From positions 1-59,838 of the forward strand of contig JAXMJH010000023.1 in the NCBI GenBank assembly GCA_034376725.1: DNA of 59,838 bases, read 5' to 3'. A program made the translations under genes and the position numbers. Position 1 is the stretch's first letter. Each line of letters begins with the position of its first letter. The stretch comes from UBA11164 sp034376725. Lineage in GTDB: Bacteria > Pseudomonadota > Gammaproteobacteria > Xanthomonadales > Xanthomonadaceae. This document shows, piece after piece, positions 33,829 to 43,076 of the stretch. Under the pieces are notes generated by a model. That model was not told the origin of the DNA and searched no databases. It worked only from the letters and a program-made list of their open reading frames with translations.

Positions 33829-34929
33829 TCAGCTGAACACCTCGGCGTAAGGATCGTGCTCGCCCGTGCTGCCTTCCGCCAGCCGGATTCTCAGCGCCAG
33901 TCCATCGCGTGAATCGGCCTTGCTGAGCGCCTCCTCGAGTTCGATCTTGCCCTCTTTGAACAGCCGGAACAGGTGCGTGTCGAACGTCTGCATGCCTTCC
34001 TGAAGCGACTTCTCCATCGCGTCCTTGATCGAATGCACCTCGCCCCGGCGCATCAGGTCGCGAATCATCGGGGTATTGATGAGTATCTCCACGGCAGGCA
34101 GCCGCTTGCCATCCACACCGACCACCAGGCGCAGCGAGATCACCGCGTGCAGGTTCAGCGAGAGGTTCATCAGCACGTTCTTGTGCGCGTTCTCAGGGAA
34201 GAAATTGAGAATGCGCTCGATGGTCTGATCGGCGTTGTTGGAGTGCAGCGTGGCCAGACACAGGTGCCCGGTCTCCGCGAAGGCGATGGCCGAGGCCATG
34301 GTGTCCTCGTCGCGGATCTCGCCGATCAGAATCACATCGGGCGCTTCGCGCATGGCATTTTTCAGCGCATTGGCGAAGGTGTGGGTGTCCAGCCCGACTT
34401 CGCGCTGATTGACGATCGACTTCTTGTGCCGATGCAGGAACTCGATCGGATCCTCGATGGTGAGGATATGGCCGCTCTGATTGATGTTGCGATGGTCGAT
34501 CATCGAAGCCAGCGCCGTGGACTTGCCCGATCCGGTGGAGCCGACCACCAGCACCAGCCCACGCGGCTGCATGATGATGTCCTTCATCACCTCGGGCAGG
34601 CGCAACTGATCGATGCTGGGAATCTCGCTGTTGATGGCGCGGATGACCATGGCCACTTCACCGCGCTGCTTGAACACGTTGACGCGGTAGCGGCCGGCGC
34701 CCTTCACGGCGATGGCGATGTTGAGCTCGTTGTCGCGTTCGAATACCGGGACTTGCGCCTCGGTCATCAACGAGTAGGCGATCTTCTTGACCATGCCGGG
34801 CGGCAGCCCGGTGTTGCCGAGCGGATAAAGTTTGCCTTCGACCTTGATATTCACCGGCGCACCGCTGGTGAGGAACATGTCGGAGGCATTCTTCTCCGTC
34901 ATCAGCTTGAGGAAATAGCCGATGTCCAT
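33829..34929 (-). CDS. pilU: Type IV pilus twitching ATPase PilU
   Basis: Hexameric ATPase that helps PilT retract type IV pili. 366 residues from the ATG at 34929, with a GGAAGGA site; the frame is open upstream but without similarity. Landmarks: Walker A GSTGSGKSTALASM, Asp box TIEDPIEFLHRHKKSIVNQREVG (first part), Walker B ILIGEIRDEDTMASA, and the His box TGHLCLATLHSNNADQ. The variant sequence around VNQREVGLDTHTF and the acidic tail fit PilU better than PilT. The pilT gene that usually precedes it is not here. Confidence 0.9.
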   Translation of the reverse strand: MDIGYFLKLMTEKNASDMFLTSGAPVNIKVEGKLYPLGNTGLPPGMVKKIAYSLMTEAQVPVFERDNELNIAIAVKGAGRYRVNVFKQRGEVAMVIRAINSEIPSIDQLRLPEVMKDIIMQPRGLVLVVGSTGSGKSTALASMIDHRNINQSGHILTIEDPIEFLHRHKKSIVNQREVGLDTHTFANALKNAMREAPDVILIGEIRDEDTMASAIAFAETGHLCLATLHSNNADQTIERILNFFPENAHKNVLMNLSLNLHAVISLRLVVGVDGKRLPAVEILINTPMIRDLMRRGEVHSIKDAMEKSLQEGMQTFDTHLFRLFKEGKIELEEALSKADSRDGLALRIRLAEGSTGEHDPYAEVFS

Positions 34930-35041
34930 GATGCGTCCTTCCGTCTGCTGCTGGGTTTGGGGGAACCGGAAGCGGCCAGCGTTGCATGCCACCCACGTCG
35001 CGCACACAATATCAGCATTGTACTGATGGATATGCGACGCG

Positions 35042-35419
35042 ATGCCAGACATTCGTTCGAACATCGGCCATGCCGCCTTGACCGTAATCATGTTGACGCT
35101 GGCGGCATGCGCAAGCAACCCTCCGGTGGATGTACTGCAGGCCGCCGAGGCTCGCATCCGGTCGGCGCAGCAAGCCGACGCCCAGCGCCATTCTCCGGAA
35201 GAGTTGGCCCGTGCCGAGCGGCTGCTCGCCGCGGCGCGGCTGGAAATGGATGGGCGCAACTATGCTCAGGCCCAACGGCTGGCCGAGCGCGCTGAAGTCG
35301 AGGCCGAGCTGGCGACCATTCAAACCCGGCGCACGCTGGCCCGCGCCGAGGTGCAGCGCAAGCAGGATGAAAATGCCGAATTGCGCCGCCAGCTGCTGGG
35401 CCCGGAGGGATTGCGATGA
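35042..35419 (+). CDS. DUF4398-type lipoprotein
   Basis: A 125-residue protein with a lipoprotein signal ending in the lipobox LAAC (TLAACASNPP), then an alanine-rich, charged helical domain (LARAERLLAAARLEMDGRNY) that would form a helical hairpin. This matches the DUF4398 pattern. It overlaps the OmpA-family gene by four bases, so both are made together and probably act together at the outer membrane. Confidence 0.85.
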   Translation: MPDIRSNIGHAALTVIMLTLAACASNPPVDVLQAAEARIRSAQQADAQRHSPEELARAERLLAAARLEMDGRNYAQAQRLAERAEVEAELATIQTRRTLARAEVQRKQDENAELRRQLLGPEGLR

Positions 35420-36372
35420 AGCGCATGCCGATGACAGGACTGCTGTGGCTTGCGCTGGCGTTCATGCCTTGCGCGTTCGCGGCCGACAAATCCGACCCTG
35501 AGTTGGAGGCGCTGCGCGAGAGCCTGGCCGAGCTCGATGGCGATGCCCGGCTCGGCGCATTGGCTGGAGTTGAGCGACTGAAAGCCCGGCAGGCGGTCGA
35601 GCAGGTGGCCGGCAGAAAGTCGGATGCGCGTGCTCATGCCGTGCTGATCGCCCAGCGGCGGATTGCCGTCGCACAGGCAGCCGCCGAACTGGAATTGGCG
35701 CAAGGCCATTCCGAATCGCTCGACCGCGAGCGCGACCAGATCCTGCTGGAAGCGGCCCGACGCGATGCCGAGATGGCGCGACGGGAAGCCGAAAACCTGC
35801 GCATGCTCAGCCTGACCCGCGCCGAAGAAATCCAGCGCGAGCGGTCCGCCCGCGAGCTGTCCGCCGCCGAAGCCGAAGCGGCTCAGGCCGAAGCCGAACA
35901 GGCCCGTCGCCTTGCCGAAGCGCGCGCGCGCGAAGCCAGTCTTGCGCGTCGGGAGGCCGAGCTCGCCTCGGCTACCGCAGCCACCCTGCGCATGCAGCTT
36001 GATGGCCTGGTCGCCCGACGCGAGGCACGTGGCGAAGCCATGGCATTGTCCGGCGATGTGTTCGCCACCGGGCAGTCCGCGCTGCGACCGGAGGCCCGGG
36101 ACAACCTGAGCCGGTTGATCGAATTCGTACAGCGCCGACCCGACGCGCAGGTGTTGATCGAAGGCCACACCGACAGCTCAGGCAGCGCCAGCCAGAATCA
36201 GGCGCTGTCCGAAAAGCGCGCCCAGACGGTTCGCCAGGCCCTTATCGAAGAGGGCGTGGACCCGCGTCGGCTCACTGCGGTCGGGATGGGGCAGGGACAA
36301 CCGATCGGCGACAACCGCACCGCTGAAGGCCGTGCCAGAAACCGGCGCGTTGAAGTCATCGTCCTCGACTGA
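35416..36372 (+). CDS. OmpA-family protein with long coiled coil
   Basis: A 318-residue exported protein. Residues 1-22 are a signal peptide (AFMPCAFA). Residues about 30-200 form a long charged coiled coil rich in RRDAEMARREAENLRML-type heptads. Residues about 205-318 are an OmpA/MotB peptidoglycan-binding domain: FATGQSALRPEARDNLSRL, IEGHTDSSGS, LSEKRAQTVRQALIEEGV and NRRVEVIVLD. It would bridge peptidoglycan and, through the partner lipoprotein, the outer membrane. Confidence 0.92.
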   Translation: MKRMPMTGLLWLALAFMPCAFAADKSDPELEALRESLAELDGDARLGALAGVERLKARQAVEQVAGRKSDARAHAVLIAQRRIAVAQAAAELELAQGHSESLDRERDQILLEAARRDAEMARREAENLRMLSLTRAEEIQRERSARELSAAEAEAAQAEAEQARRLAEARAREASLARREAELASATAATLRMQLDGLVARREARGEAMALSGDVFATGQSALRPEARDNLSRLIEFVQRRPDAQVLIEGHTDSSGSASQNQALSEKRAQTVRQALIEEGVDPRRLTAVGMGQGQPIGDNRTAEGRARNRRVEVIVLD

Positions 36373-36895
36373 CCGTCCGGCCAGCGTCAGAAGCGCTGAT
36401 CCACCAGACTGCTCGTGATCCGGGCCGCGTCGGACGCTGGCTACCGGCCGACATCGCGCATTTCTCCATCGCAGCGGAAAAAGCTCTTTCCGATCAAGCA
36501 AATGCCGCCGGTCTTCGGAGTTCCTTAGCGAATATTGAACGGAAATTTAGCAATCCTGACCAGCGCGACAAATTGCGCATAGCCGAAGAAACAGTTTAAA
36601 AACAAAGGCATACGATGGCTCTTGCAAGGCTTTCGGCGGGGGCGTAGGGTCAAGGCATCACCTGGTTGCCACCATGTGAGTCGCCGAGTCGAACCGAGTC
36701 ATGCCGACCATGCCGAGTGATGAGTAACCACCCGTCCCGCGCTGAATCGATCCGTATATCGCAGCGCGCGCGGCGTGGCCGTGCACCCTGCCAACGGTCC
36801 GGCACTCCGGTCGACCCTATCTCCCAAGACAAGTCGGACGCCGTAAAAAGGCGGCTTCAGCTTGTCCGCTCACCCACCACGCAGGAGGTCATGCA
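36373..36895. other. Intergenic region with an AT-rich core
   Basis: A 523-base gap between the OmpA-family gene and the DUF465 gene. Positions about 36525-36610 are far richer in A and T than the surroundings (including CAGTTTAAAAACAAAG), which suggests a promoter. After it, ATG-rich and GCCGAGT-repeat-like sequence (36675-36720) runs on without a coding frame. It could contain a long 5' leader or a small RNA, but no known structure was recognised. Confidence 0.3.
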
Positions 36896-37126
36896 ATGTT
36901 TGAAGGGCACTCTCAGGAGGAAGTGGAGGCATTTGTAAACAGCAGCGTCGAGCTGCGCCGGCTCTACCACCGGCACCGCGAGCTCGACAAGCAGGTCCTG
37001 GATGCCGAACTGGGCGTTTTGCCGATCGACGACCAAAGGCTGCTGCAGATGAAGCGCGAAAAGCTTCATGCCAAGGACAAGTTGATTCGACGCTTCGAGC
37101 AGCGGCAGGCGCAGTCCCAGCACTGA
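36896..37126 (+). CDS. DUF465/YdcH family protein
   Basis: A 76-residue, highly charged helical protein starting MFEGHSQEEVEAFVNSSVEL. The central HRELDKQVLDAELGVLP followed by KREKLHAKDKLIRRFE is the DUF465 signature: two helices forming a coiled-coil hairpin. AGGAGG lies eight bases before the ATG. Members are small cytoplasmic proteins of unclear role. Confidence 0.85.
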   Translation: MFEGHSQEEVEAFVNSSVELRRLYHRHRELDKQVLDAELGVLPIDDQRLLQMKREKLHAKDKLIRRFEQRQAQSQH

Positions 37127-37724
37127 GCAGCCGCCGGGCCGGGCTGTCGCTGCACGCGGTATGCGGCGACCGGGGGTGGCGTTTCCTCGTCTGCCACTTC
37201 CGGTCTCCGCCCCTGATGCGCGCGCATTCGGACGCACGCGAGGCTGACCCGTCAGGAATTGTCCATCACGAGAACCTTTGCAGCCGGCAGTCCCTCATTC
37301 ACGGTCTGGCGACCGTGTTGTCTACTCGATGCGGGCACGCTTCCGGGTTTGCAGCCTGGCCTGTCCTGGCGAAGCCCAGTCCGTCAGGCCGTAGCCGGGG
37401 CTTGTCGTGACGGTGAAGGCGTCGGCCTACGCGAGCCAATGATGCGTGTCGGCCGCGGGTAGCCTGGCTCAGGCCACCAGGCCGCCGGGCCGCCAGGCCG
37501 TAAGCCGGGTCCGCGAGCTGCCTTGGGTTTTCTGGCGATCCCGGCATTCGCTGCGCTCGTGCCGGGCTACTCGCCCAACGCAAGTTCATCGAATTTGCCC
37601 GCCGGATCAATAGCTCGGCGGTGGTTGTCATCGGGCGGCAATAGGTTGTCGGTAACCCTTCTGCGGCTCAGATGCGCGGTGTCGATGCTGTCGCGCTGAC
37701 ATCGCCCCGGCTGGGACGCCCAGC
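37127..37724. other. Non-coding gap with degenerate repeat pieces
   Basis: No frame here looks like a gene. The stretch contains CAGGCCGTAGCCGGG and CAGGCCGTAAGCCGGG (near 37386 and 37492) and a piece at about 37543-37573 (CCCGGCATTCGCTGCGCTCG then CCGGGCTACTCG) that resembles the CCGGGCTACTC half of the dispersed REP units elsewhere in this window. It looks like decayed repeat sequence at the 3' side of the minus-strand GT-C gene. Confidence 0.4.
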
Positions 37725-40256
37725 TCAGTGAGATGATGCGCCGAGCCGCTCGATCGGCGCGTCCCGGAGTCGCCGGGGCGGGTCTATGGCGTGCGGGGGC
37801 CGTGACTCGGGCATCGGTTCCACCCGCAGCGTAGCGAGTGCCAGATCGCATTCGCTCAGTGTTTGGCAAACTGCCTGCCGCGCCTGTCTGCCAAGCGCGC
37901 CATCGGTCATGCCGCCAGCCCTGACCTCTTTCCGGGCCAGTTCGACACCGACCCGCATGCCACTGGCCGGGTCTGCCGCGCGGGCATAGAGCGCCAGGCC
38001 CGCGTGCGCTGCGGCGTCGTGCATCAGGAGATGGGCTCGGCTCCGGGCGCGGCGGTCCGCCCCGCAATACAGCCAGCTGTGGTCGGCGGGCGCAGCGCCC
38101 GCACCCAGGTCGACCGTCCAGGACAGTGCAAGTGGCTCGCCCGGCTCCGAGCAACTCAGCGCTACGTCCACCGAGAGTATGTCTCCTGCCAACGGAGCCG
38201 GGACCCACGCCGCCAACTGGGCGCTGCGTGGATCAGGGTCCAGGCGATCGACAGGCTGCGAAAAGCGCGTCAGGGCATAGAGTTCAACCGTGCCAATTCG
38301 GCCGATGGCTTTTGCACTGCTCAGCCTCAGATGACGATGGAGGCCCGGCCATTGCGCGGCGTCGCGAATCAGGACGTGGGTGGCGCCGGTGTCCTCGATC
38401 AGCTTGGCCCAGGCTGCCGGGTCCGAGGCTCTGCCCTCGATGTAAGCCTGGCTCCGAGGGCTGTGCCAGCTGACGCCCAGTGCCTGTCCCGGCGTGATGC
38501 CCACCAGCGGTGCGGAGGGATCGGCGTGAAGCAGCCGATCGGTGGGTCCGCGAGCCCGCTCGAACTCATCCACCAGCGCACGTACCGGCGAAAACCGGGC
38601 CACATACGTCTCGCTGCCCTGCGCTGCCAGCGTATGCATGCCATCGGCCATCAGGATCCACGAGGCGGTGGGCAGCAGCACCACCTGCATCGCGGCGACG
38701 ATCGCCAGTACGCTGACCCGCACGCCGGAAAAACCCCTCGTTCCGAGCAGGCTGCCTGCGGCCAGCGGAATCAGAACCACCAGACTCGGCAACACGTATC
38801 GGAGGTAGTGCATTTGCGAGAACAGCAGCAGCATACCGGCCAGGCTGACCAGGAATGCCGGACGCACCCGGCGATCGTCGAGCGCCAACAGCCAGCCGGC
38901 AGCCAGTACCACCAGCGCCAGTCCTGCCGCTCCGGCGTGGGAGCCGGCATTGTAAAGCTGACTGTGAAAGCTCAGGTCCCACGGCAATGTCCAGCGCATG
39001 CCGGCAAACCAGCCCTCATCGCGAAAGTTGGCGTCGCCGAACCAGGGCGACCCGAACAACGCATTGAACAGCGGCAGCGTCGGATTTCCGGTCAGCAACC
39101 AGGCTTGCGCGTAGCTCGGCAGCGCGACCAGAGACGCTGCGAGCACGGACAGCCCCAACCCGCGGACCGGAACGCAAAACCGCCACTTGATCAGCAGCCA
39201 CAGCCCGACCGGGCCGATGATCGCCAGCATGCTGACTTTCAGCGCCAGCAGGGCGGCGGCCAGCAGTGCGATACACAGCAACGTGGATGCATCGGGCGTC
39301 TGTGCCCGTGCGGCTTTCAATACCAGGGCCGCCAGAAATACCGGGGCGACCACCTCGACCTGCAGGTTGGCGGTTTGAAAAACCACGGTCGGGATGGTTG
39401 CGTACAGCGCCGCGACGATCCAGGCCTGGCCGACTGCCGCTCCGGCGAAGCGCGCCACCGCAAAGGCACCGGCGACGCCGCCGAGGTACCAGAACGCGTT
39501 CAACGGCCCGGCTGATTCGATTCGCGAAATCACCATCACGATCGCGTGCAGCACATCGCCCAGCCACGGCGCCATCGCCCAACTCTGAACGCCGACATCG
39601 AAACGGGCGGCGCCAAACTGCATCAGCTCGTGGCCGAGGATCAGGTGATAGGCCAGGTCGTCGTGGCCCACCAGCGGCGTCCACGGCAGCAGCAGCCCCG
39701 GCAGCAGCAACGCCGCACAGACGCGCGCCGGCCACGGCGCCTGGCGGACGGCAGCATCCAGCCCGACGAAAAGCGCAGCGACTTCGCGCTTGAGCGCGAG
39801 CCAGCGCCAGGCGATCAAGGCGATGCAGACCGAAAGCCAAAGCCATGGGTGATGGATCGGAGCCATCAGCAGCCAGCCTGCCGCCGACCCGATAAGCGCC
39901 AGCCCCATGGCGGGTCTGGCCCAGATCGGCAGGCCGCGCAGCCCCGACCCCACGGCCGCACCCGCAGCGATCAGCAGCAGCCCGGCAAAAAGCGCCGCGA
40001 CGGCACCCAGCAGCACCGCCGGCACCGTAATACCGCCCACCACCAGCCACCAGAACGGCTCGGTTCGCGTGGCCCTGCCGAGCACCCAGGACAGCAGCGC
40101 GGCTGCGCCGATGCCGGCAGCGATCCGGGCAGCCGGCGTCGACAGGTCGGACCAGGGGATCGCCCCGGTCAGACTGCCGGCGGCAGCAAGGGCGACACCC
40201 GCCAGCAGCAGGAACAGGCGCAACCGCCCATCCCGGATGGACCCGAATTGAACCAC
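37725..40256 (-). CDS. GT-C-like polytopic membrane protein (paralog 1)
   Basis: An 843-residue protein with about twelve transmembrane helices in the first 500 residues and a soluble C-terminal domain of about 300. The extracytoplasmic loop after helix 6 or so reads LVGHDDLAYHLILGHELMQFGAARFDV, whose acidic GHDDL suits the catalytic loop of GT-C glycosyltransferases that use polyprenyl-phosphate sugars. The GTG start at 40256 is chosen for the strong GGGGAGGGG site before it and alignment with the paralog; a longer frame adds an unlikely tail. It follows a paralog on the same strand. I do not recognise a named family; function is inferred from topology and the GtrB-like gene nearby. Confidence 0.68.
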   Translation of the reverse strand: MVQFGSIRDGRLRLFLLLAGVALAAAGSLTGAIPWSDLSTPAARIAAGIGAAALLSWVLGRATRTEPFWWLVVGGITVPAVLLGAVAALFAGLLLIAAGAAVGSGLRGLPIWARPAMGLALIGSAAGWLLMAPIHHPWLWLSVCIALIAWRWLALKREVAALFVGLDAAVRQAPWPARVCAALLLPGLLLPWTPLVGHDDLAYHLILGHELMQFGAARFDVGVQSWAMAPWLGDVLHAIVMVISRIESAGPLNAFWYLGGVAGAFAVARFAGAAVGQAWIVAALYATIPTVVFQTANLQVEVVAPVFLAALVLKAARAQTPDASTLLCIALLAAALLALKVSMLAIIGPVGLWLLIKWRFCVPVRGLGLSVLAASLVALPSYAQAWLLTGNPTLPLFNALFGSPWFGDANFRDEGWFAGMRWTLPWDLSFHSQLYNAGSHAGAAGLALVVLAAGWLLALDDRRVRPAFLVSLAGMLLLFSQMHYLRYVLPSLVVLIPLAAGSLLGTRGFSGVRVSVLAIVAAMQVVLLPTASWILMADGMHTLAAQGSETYVARFSPVRALVDEFERARGPTDRLLHADPSAPLVGITPGQALGVSWHSPRSQAYIEGRASDPAAWAKLIEDTGATHVLIRDAAQWPGLHRHLRLSSAKAIGRIGTVELYALTRFSQPVDRLDPDPRSAQLAAWVPAPLAGDILSVDVALSCSEPGEPLALSWTVDLGAGAAPADHSWLYCGADRRARSRAHLLMHDAAAHAGLALYARAADPASGMRVGVELARKEVRAGGMTDGALGRQARQAVCQTLSECDLALATLRVEPMPESRPPHAIDPPRRLRDAPIERLGASSH

Positions 40257-40422
40257 GCACCCCTCCCCGAAGACGTGTTTCTGGCTTGCAGTCCAGTTTT
40301 GGTAATTATGCTCCAAAAATATGCCCAACGAGCGTCGCCCAGTGCAACCGGCTGGCGGGCCTCAGCGGAATGTGGGTTCTGGGCGCAGCAGCTCATCGGC
40401 CGTCCGGCGAGTTTTGACTCAT

Positions 40423-42885
40423 TCACGACCCGTGCCGAGGCAGCGACTCGACGATCAGGTGTGCCGGCTGCGGGTCGCAGCGCGGGATCATCCGGCATAG
40501 CCGTTCCCTGACTGCAACACCCAGCTCACCTTCCGGGAAAGGGTTCCTGCGCTGCTCCTTGCCAGCGGAGATCAGACCGATGGTCATGCCGTCCTCGGGG
40601 CGGGCCGGTTTGGCTCGTAGCGACAGACTTGACTGCGCCAACGTAGCGGCGCGAGTACTCAGGTGGGCCCGGGTACGGGCCGTTCCGTCCAGACCACAGC
40701 TAACCCAGGAATACTGCGCCAGTTGCTTTCCGCCGCCCCGATCGGCAATCCAGGCGACCGCCAACGGACTGCCGGGTATCGAGCACGACAGTTCCATGTC
40801 CATCGACAGGTGGAATGAATCGCTGCTGGCGTCCGCAAAGGCGGTTGCCGTGACGCCATCGGCGTTCTGTGTCACCCGCTGGGGTTGCTCGGTGAATCGC
40901 GGCAAAGCGTAGGTTTCGGTCGAAACGATCCGGCTCGACAGGGTCGCGCCGACGGACTGGAGAAATTCGGTCAGCCCGGGCATGACGGTCGCAGTGCGAA
41001 CCAGAATGTGCGTGGCGCCCGTGTAATCGACCAGTTCCTGCCAGGCCTGAGGGTCGGTAGTCCGGTGCTTCACAATCGCTTCGGTGCGCGGACTGTGCCA
41101 ACTCACCCCCATCGACCGACCTGGCAGTTCGGCATGCAGCGAAGCGAACGACTCCGCGTGCAGCAGCATGTCGGTCGGTCCGGCGATCGAGTCAAATGCC
41201 TGCGACGCAAGCTGAACCGGCGCAAACTTCGTCAGGTAGGCGTGCCTGCCACCCGCCACGAACTCGGTGAAGCCACCGCGAATCAGCGGCCAGTAGGCCA
41301 GCGGCAGCATGCTCGCCTGGATCATGATCAAGCCCGCCATGACCGCCGAGCGCCAGTTGCCGACAGCGTGCAGCCTGTAAAGGCCGGCGACCGCAAGCGG
41401 CACCAGTACCACCAGCGAGGGCGTTACGTAGCGCAAGAAATGCATCTGCGAAAACAGCAGCAGGGTGCCTGCGAGGGTCGCCAGCAGGGGAGGCCTCAAG
41501 CGCGGTTCAGCCAGGGCCGCCACCCATCCGCCGGCGAACGTCACCAGCACGATGCCCGCAGCACCTGCTTGCCCAGTGGCGTAGAGGTCGGTATGAAAGC
41601 TCAAGTCCCACGGAAGTGACCAGTGCATGCCTGCCATCCAGCCCAGGTCGCGGAAATTTTCCGGCTTGAACCACGGCGACTCGAACAGCGCATTGAACAG
41701 CGGCAGCACCGGATTGCCGGCCAGCCACCAGGCCTGGGTGTAACTCGAACCCGCCACCAGCAACGCAACGCCCAGCGCCGCGGGCATCGCACGCCACGGC
41801 AGTCGGAATCGCCACTTCACCAGCAGCCACAGGCCGATCGGACCGAGCAGGGCCAGCGTGCTGATCTTCAGCGCCAGCAGCGCGGCCGACAACAGCACGA
41901 TCATCAGCAGATTCGACGCGTGGGGCTGGTCGCTCCGCGCGACCGATAGCACCAGCGCAGCCAGAAACACCGGGATGACCGCTTCGACCTGCAGGTGCGC
42001 CATTTGCTGACCCACGACCGGAATGCTGGCGTAGGCCGCTGCGGCCAGCCAGGCATGGGTCGCCGACAAGCCCGCGAATCGACCGACGGCGAACGCACCC
42101 GAGGTACCGGCTATCAGCCAGAAGATATTCAGCGTCGCGCTCGACTCGCGGCCGGACACCACCATGGCAAGCGCCTGCAAGACATCGCCAAGCCAAGGCG
42201 CCAGCGCCCAACTTTGCGTGCCCACGTCGAAGCGGGCAGCGCCGAAGTTCATCAGCTCGTGGCCCAGAATCAAGTGGTAGGTCAGGTCGTCGTGGCCGAT
42301 CAACGGCATCCATGCCAGCAGCATGGCGGGCAGCAGAGCGGCGACGCACAGCCGCGCCGCCCAGGGCGCGGCGCTTACCGACGCCGAGATGCCATCGCCC
42401 ATTGCCCTCAGGTCAGCCAGGAAGCCCTTCCGATGCCACCCGATCAACGCCAGGCAGATCAGGCTCCAGACCCAGGATCGATGAATCGGCAGCACCAGCA
42501 GCCAGCCCGCAGTGCCGGCCAGCACGGCAAGACCAGCCGGCGCCCTGGCCCACAGCGGCAGCGGAAGCCGGGTGCCGATGGCGATGCCCGCACCAATGAC
42601 CAGCAGCCCGGCCAAAAGAGGGCCCAGCTCGAACAGCGCGAGCGCCGGAAGCAGGATGCCTATGCCCGCCAGCCACCAGAAGGCGTCGATTCGCGAAAAT
42701 CGAGCCAGGATCCCCGCCGCCGCGACGGACAGCAGCAATGCGATGGCAACACGACCGCCGTGCGGCAGCCACAGCCCCCAGGGGATGTCGCCGATCGCAA
42801 GTCCGACGAAGGTCGCGAGGCAGCCTGCAATCAGTAAACTATCGGTCGCGCGTTTGTAGCCGGCCACTCCGACAAATCCCATCAT
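40423..42885 (-). CDS. GT-C-like polytopic membrane protein (paralog 2)
   Basis: An 820-residue paralog of the next gene downstream, similar over its whole length: same helix layout, LIGHDDLTYHLILGHELMNFGAARFDVGTQSW in the loop after the first helices (key residues GHDD, YHL, GHEL), WSLPWDLSFHTDLY later, MHFLRYVTPSLVVL and a C-terminal beta-type domain with cysteines (SCSIPGSPLAVAW, RMIPRCDPQPAH). GGAGG precedes the tandem ATG at 42885. It is divergent from a GT2 enzyme with 191 bases between. The tandem copy suggests duplication followed by change in acceptor or sugar. Confidence 0.68.
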   Translation of the reverse strand: MMGFVGVAGYKRATDSLLIAGCLATFVGLAIGDIPWGLWLPHGGRVAIALLLSVAAAGILARFSRIDAFWWLAGIGILLPALALFELGPLLAGLLVIGAGIAIGTRLPLPLWARAPAGLAVLAGTAGWLLVLPIHRSWVWSLICLALIGWHRKGFLADLRAMGDGISASVSAAPWAARLCVAALLPAMLLAWMPLIGHDDLTYHLILGHELMNFGAARFDVGTQSWALAPWLGDVLQALAMVVSGRESSATLNIFWLIAGTSGAFAVGRFAGLSATHAWLAAAAYASIPVVGQQMAHLQVEAVIPVFLAALVLSVARSDQPHASNLLMIVLLSAALLALKISTLALLGPIGLWLLVKWRFRLPWRAMPAALGVALLVAGSSYTQAWWLAGNPVLPLFNALFESPWFKPENFRDLGWMAGMHWSLPWDLSFHTDLYATGQAGAAGIVLVTFAGGWVAALAEPRLRPPLLATLAGTLLLFSQMHFLRYVTPSLVVLVPLAVAGLYRLHAVGNWRSAVMAGLIMIQASMLPLAYWPLIRGGFTEFVAGGRHAYLTKFAPVQLASQAFDSIAGPTDMLLHAESFASLHAELPGRSMGVSWHSPRTEAIVKHRTTDPQAWQELVDYTGATHILVRTATVMPGLTEFLQSVGATLSSRIVSTETYALPRFTEQPQRVTQNADGVTATAFADASSDSFHLSMDMELSCSIPGSPLAVAWIADRGGGKQLAQYSWVSCGLDGTARTRAHLSTRAATLAQSSLSLRAKPARPEDGMTIGLISAGKEQRRNPFPEGELGVAVRERLCRMIPRCDPQPAHLIVESLPRHGS

Positions 42886-43076
42886 TGATCCTCCGTGATG
42901 AAGAAGTGGCGCTCGCCAGTTCTTCTGAAAATTGCCGATTGCTCGGAGTCGATCGGGTAGTTCAGCGAATGCGAATCCAGCGTCGCCTGGTTCATCGGAG
43001 ACGACAAGGGGCTTGCCTTTTGCCCGCCGTCTGTCGATGCTCTGCTGCCTGTCGCTTCAACCTACCAGGACTGCCA

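Noticed and set aside
36600..36700. A cyclic-di-GMP type riboswitch before the DUF465 gene
   Set aside because: Some G-rich pieces looked suggestive, but the conserved riboswitch core could not be found.
37567..38208. A minus-strand 213-codon frame over the end of the GT-C gene
   Set aside because: It is a frame-shifted shadow of the last part of that gene plus the non-coding gap.
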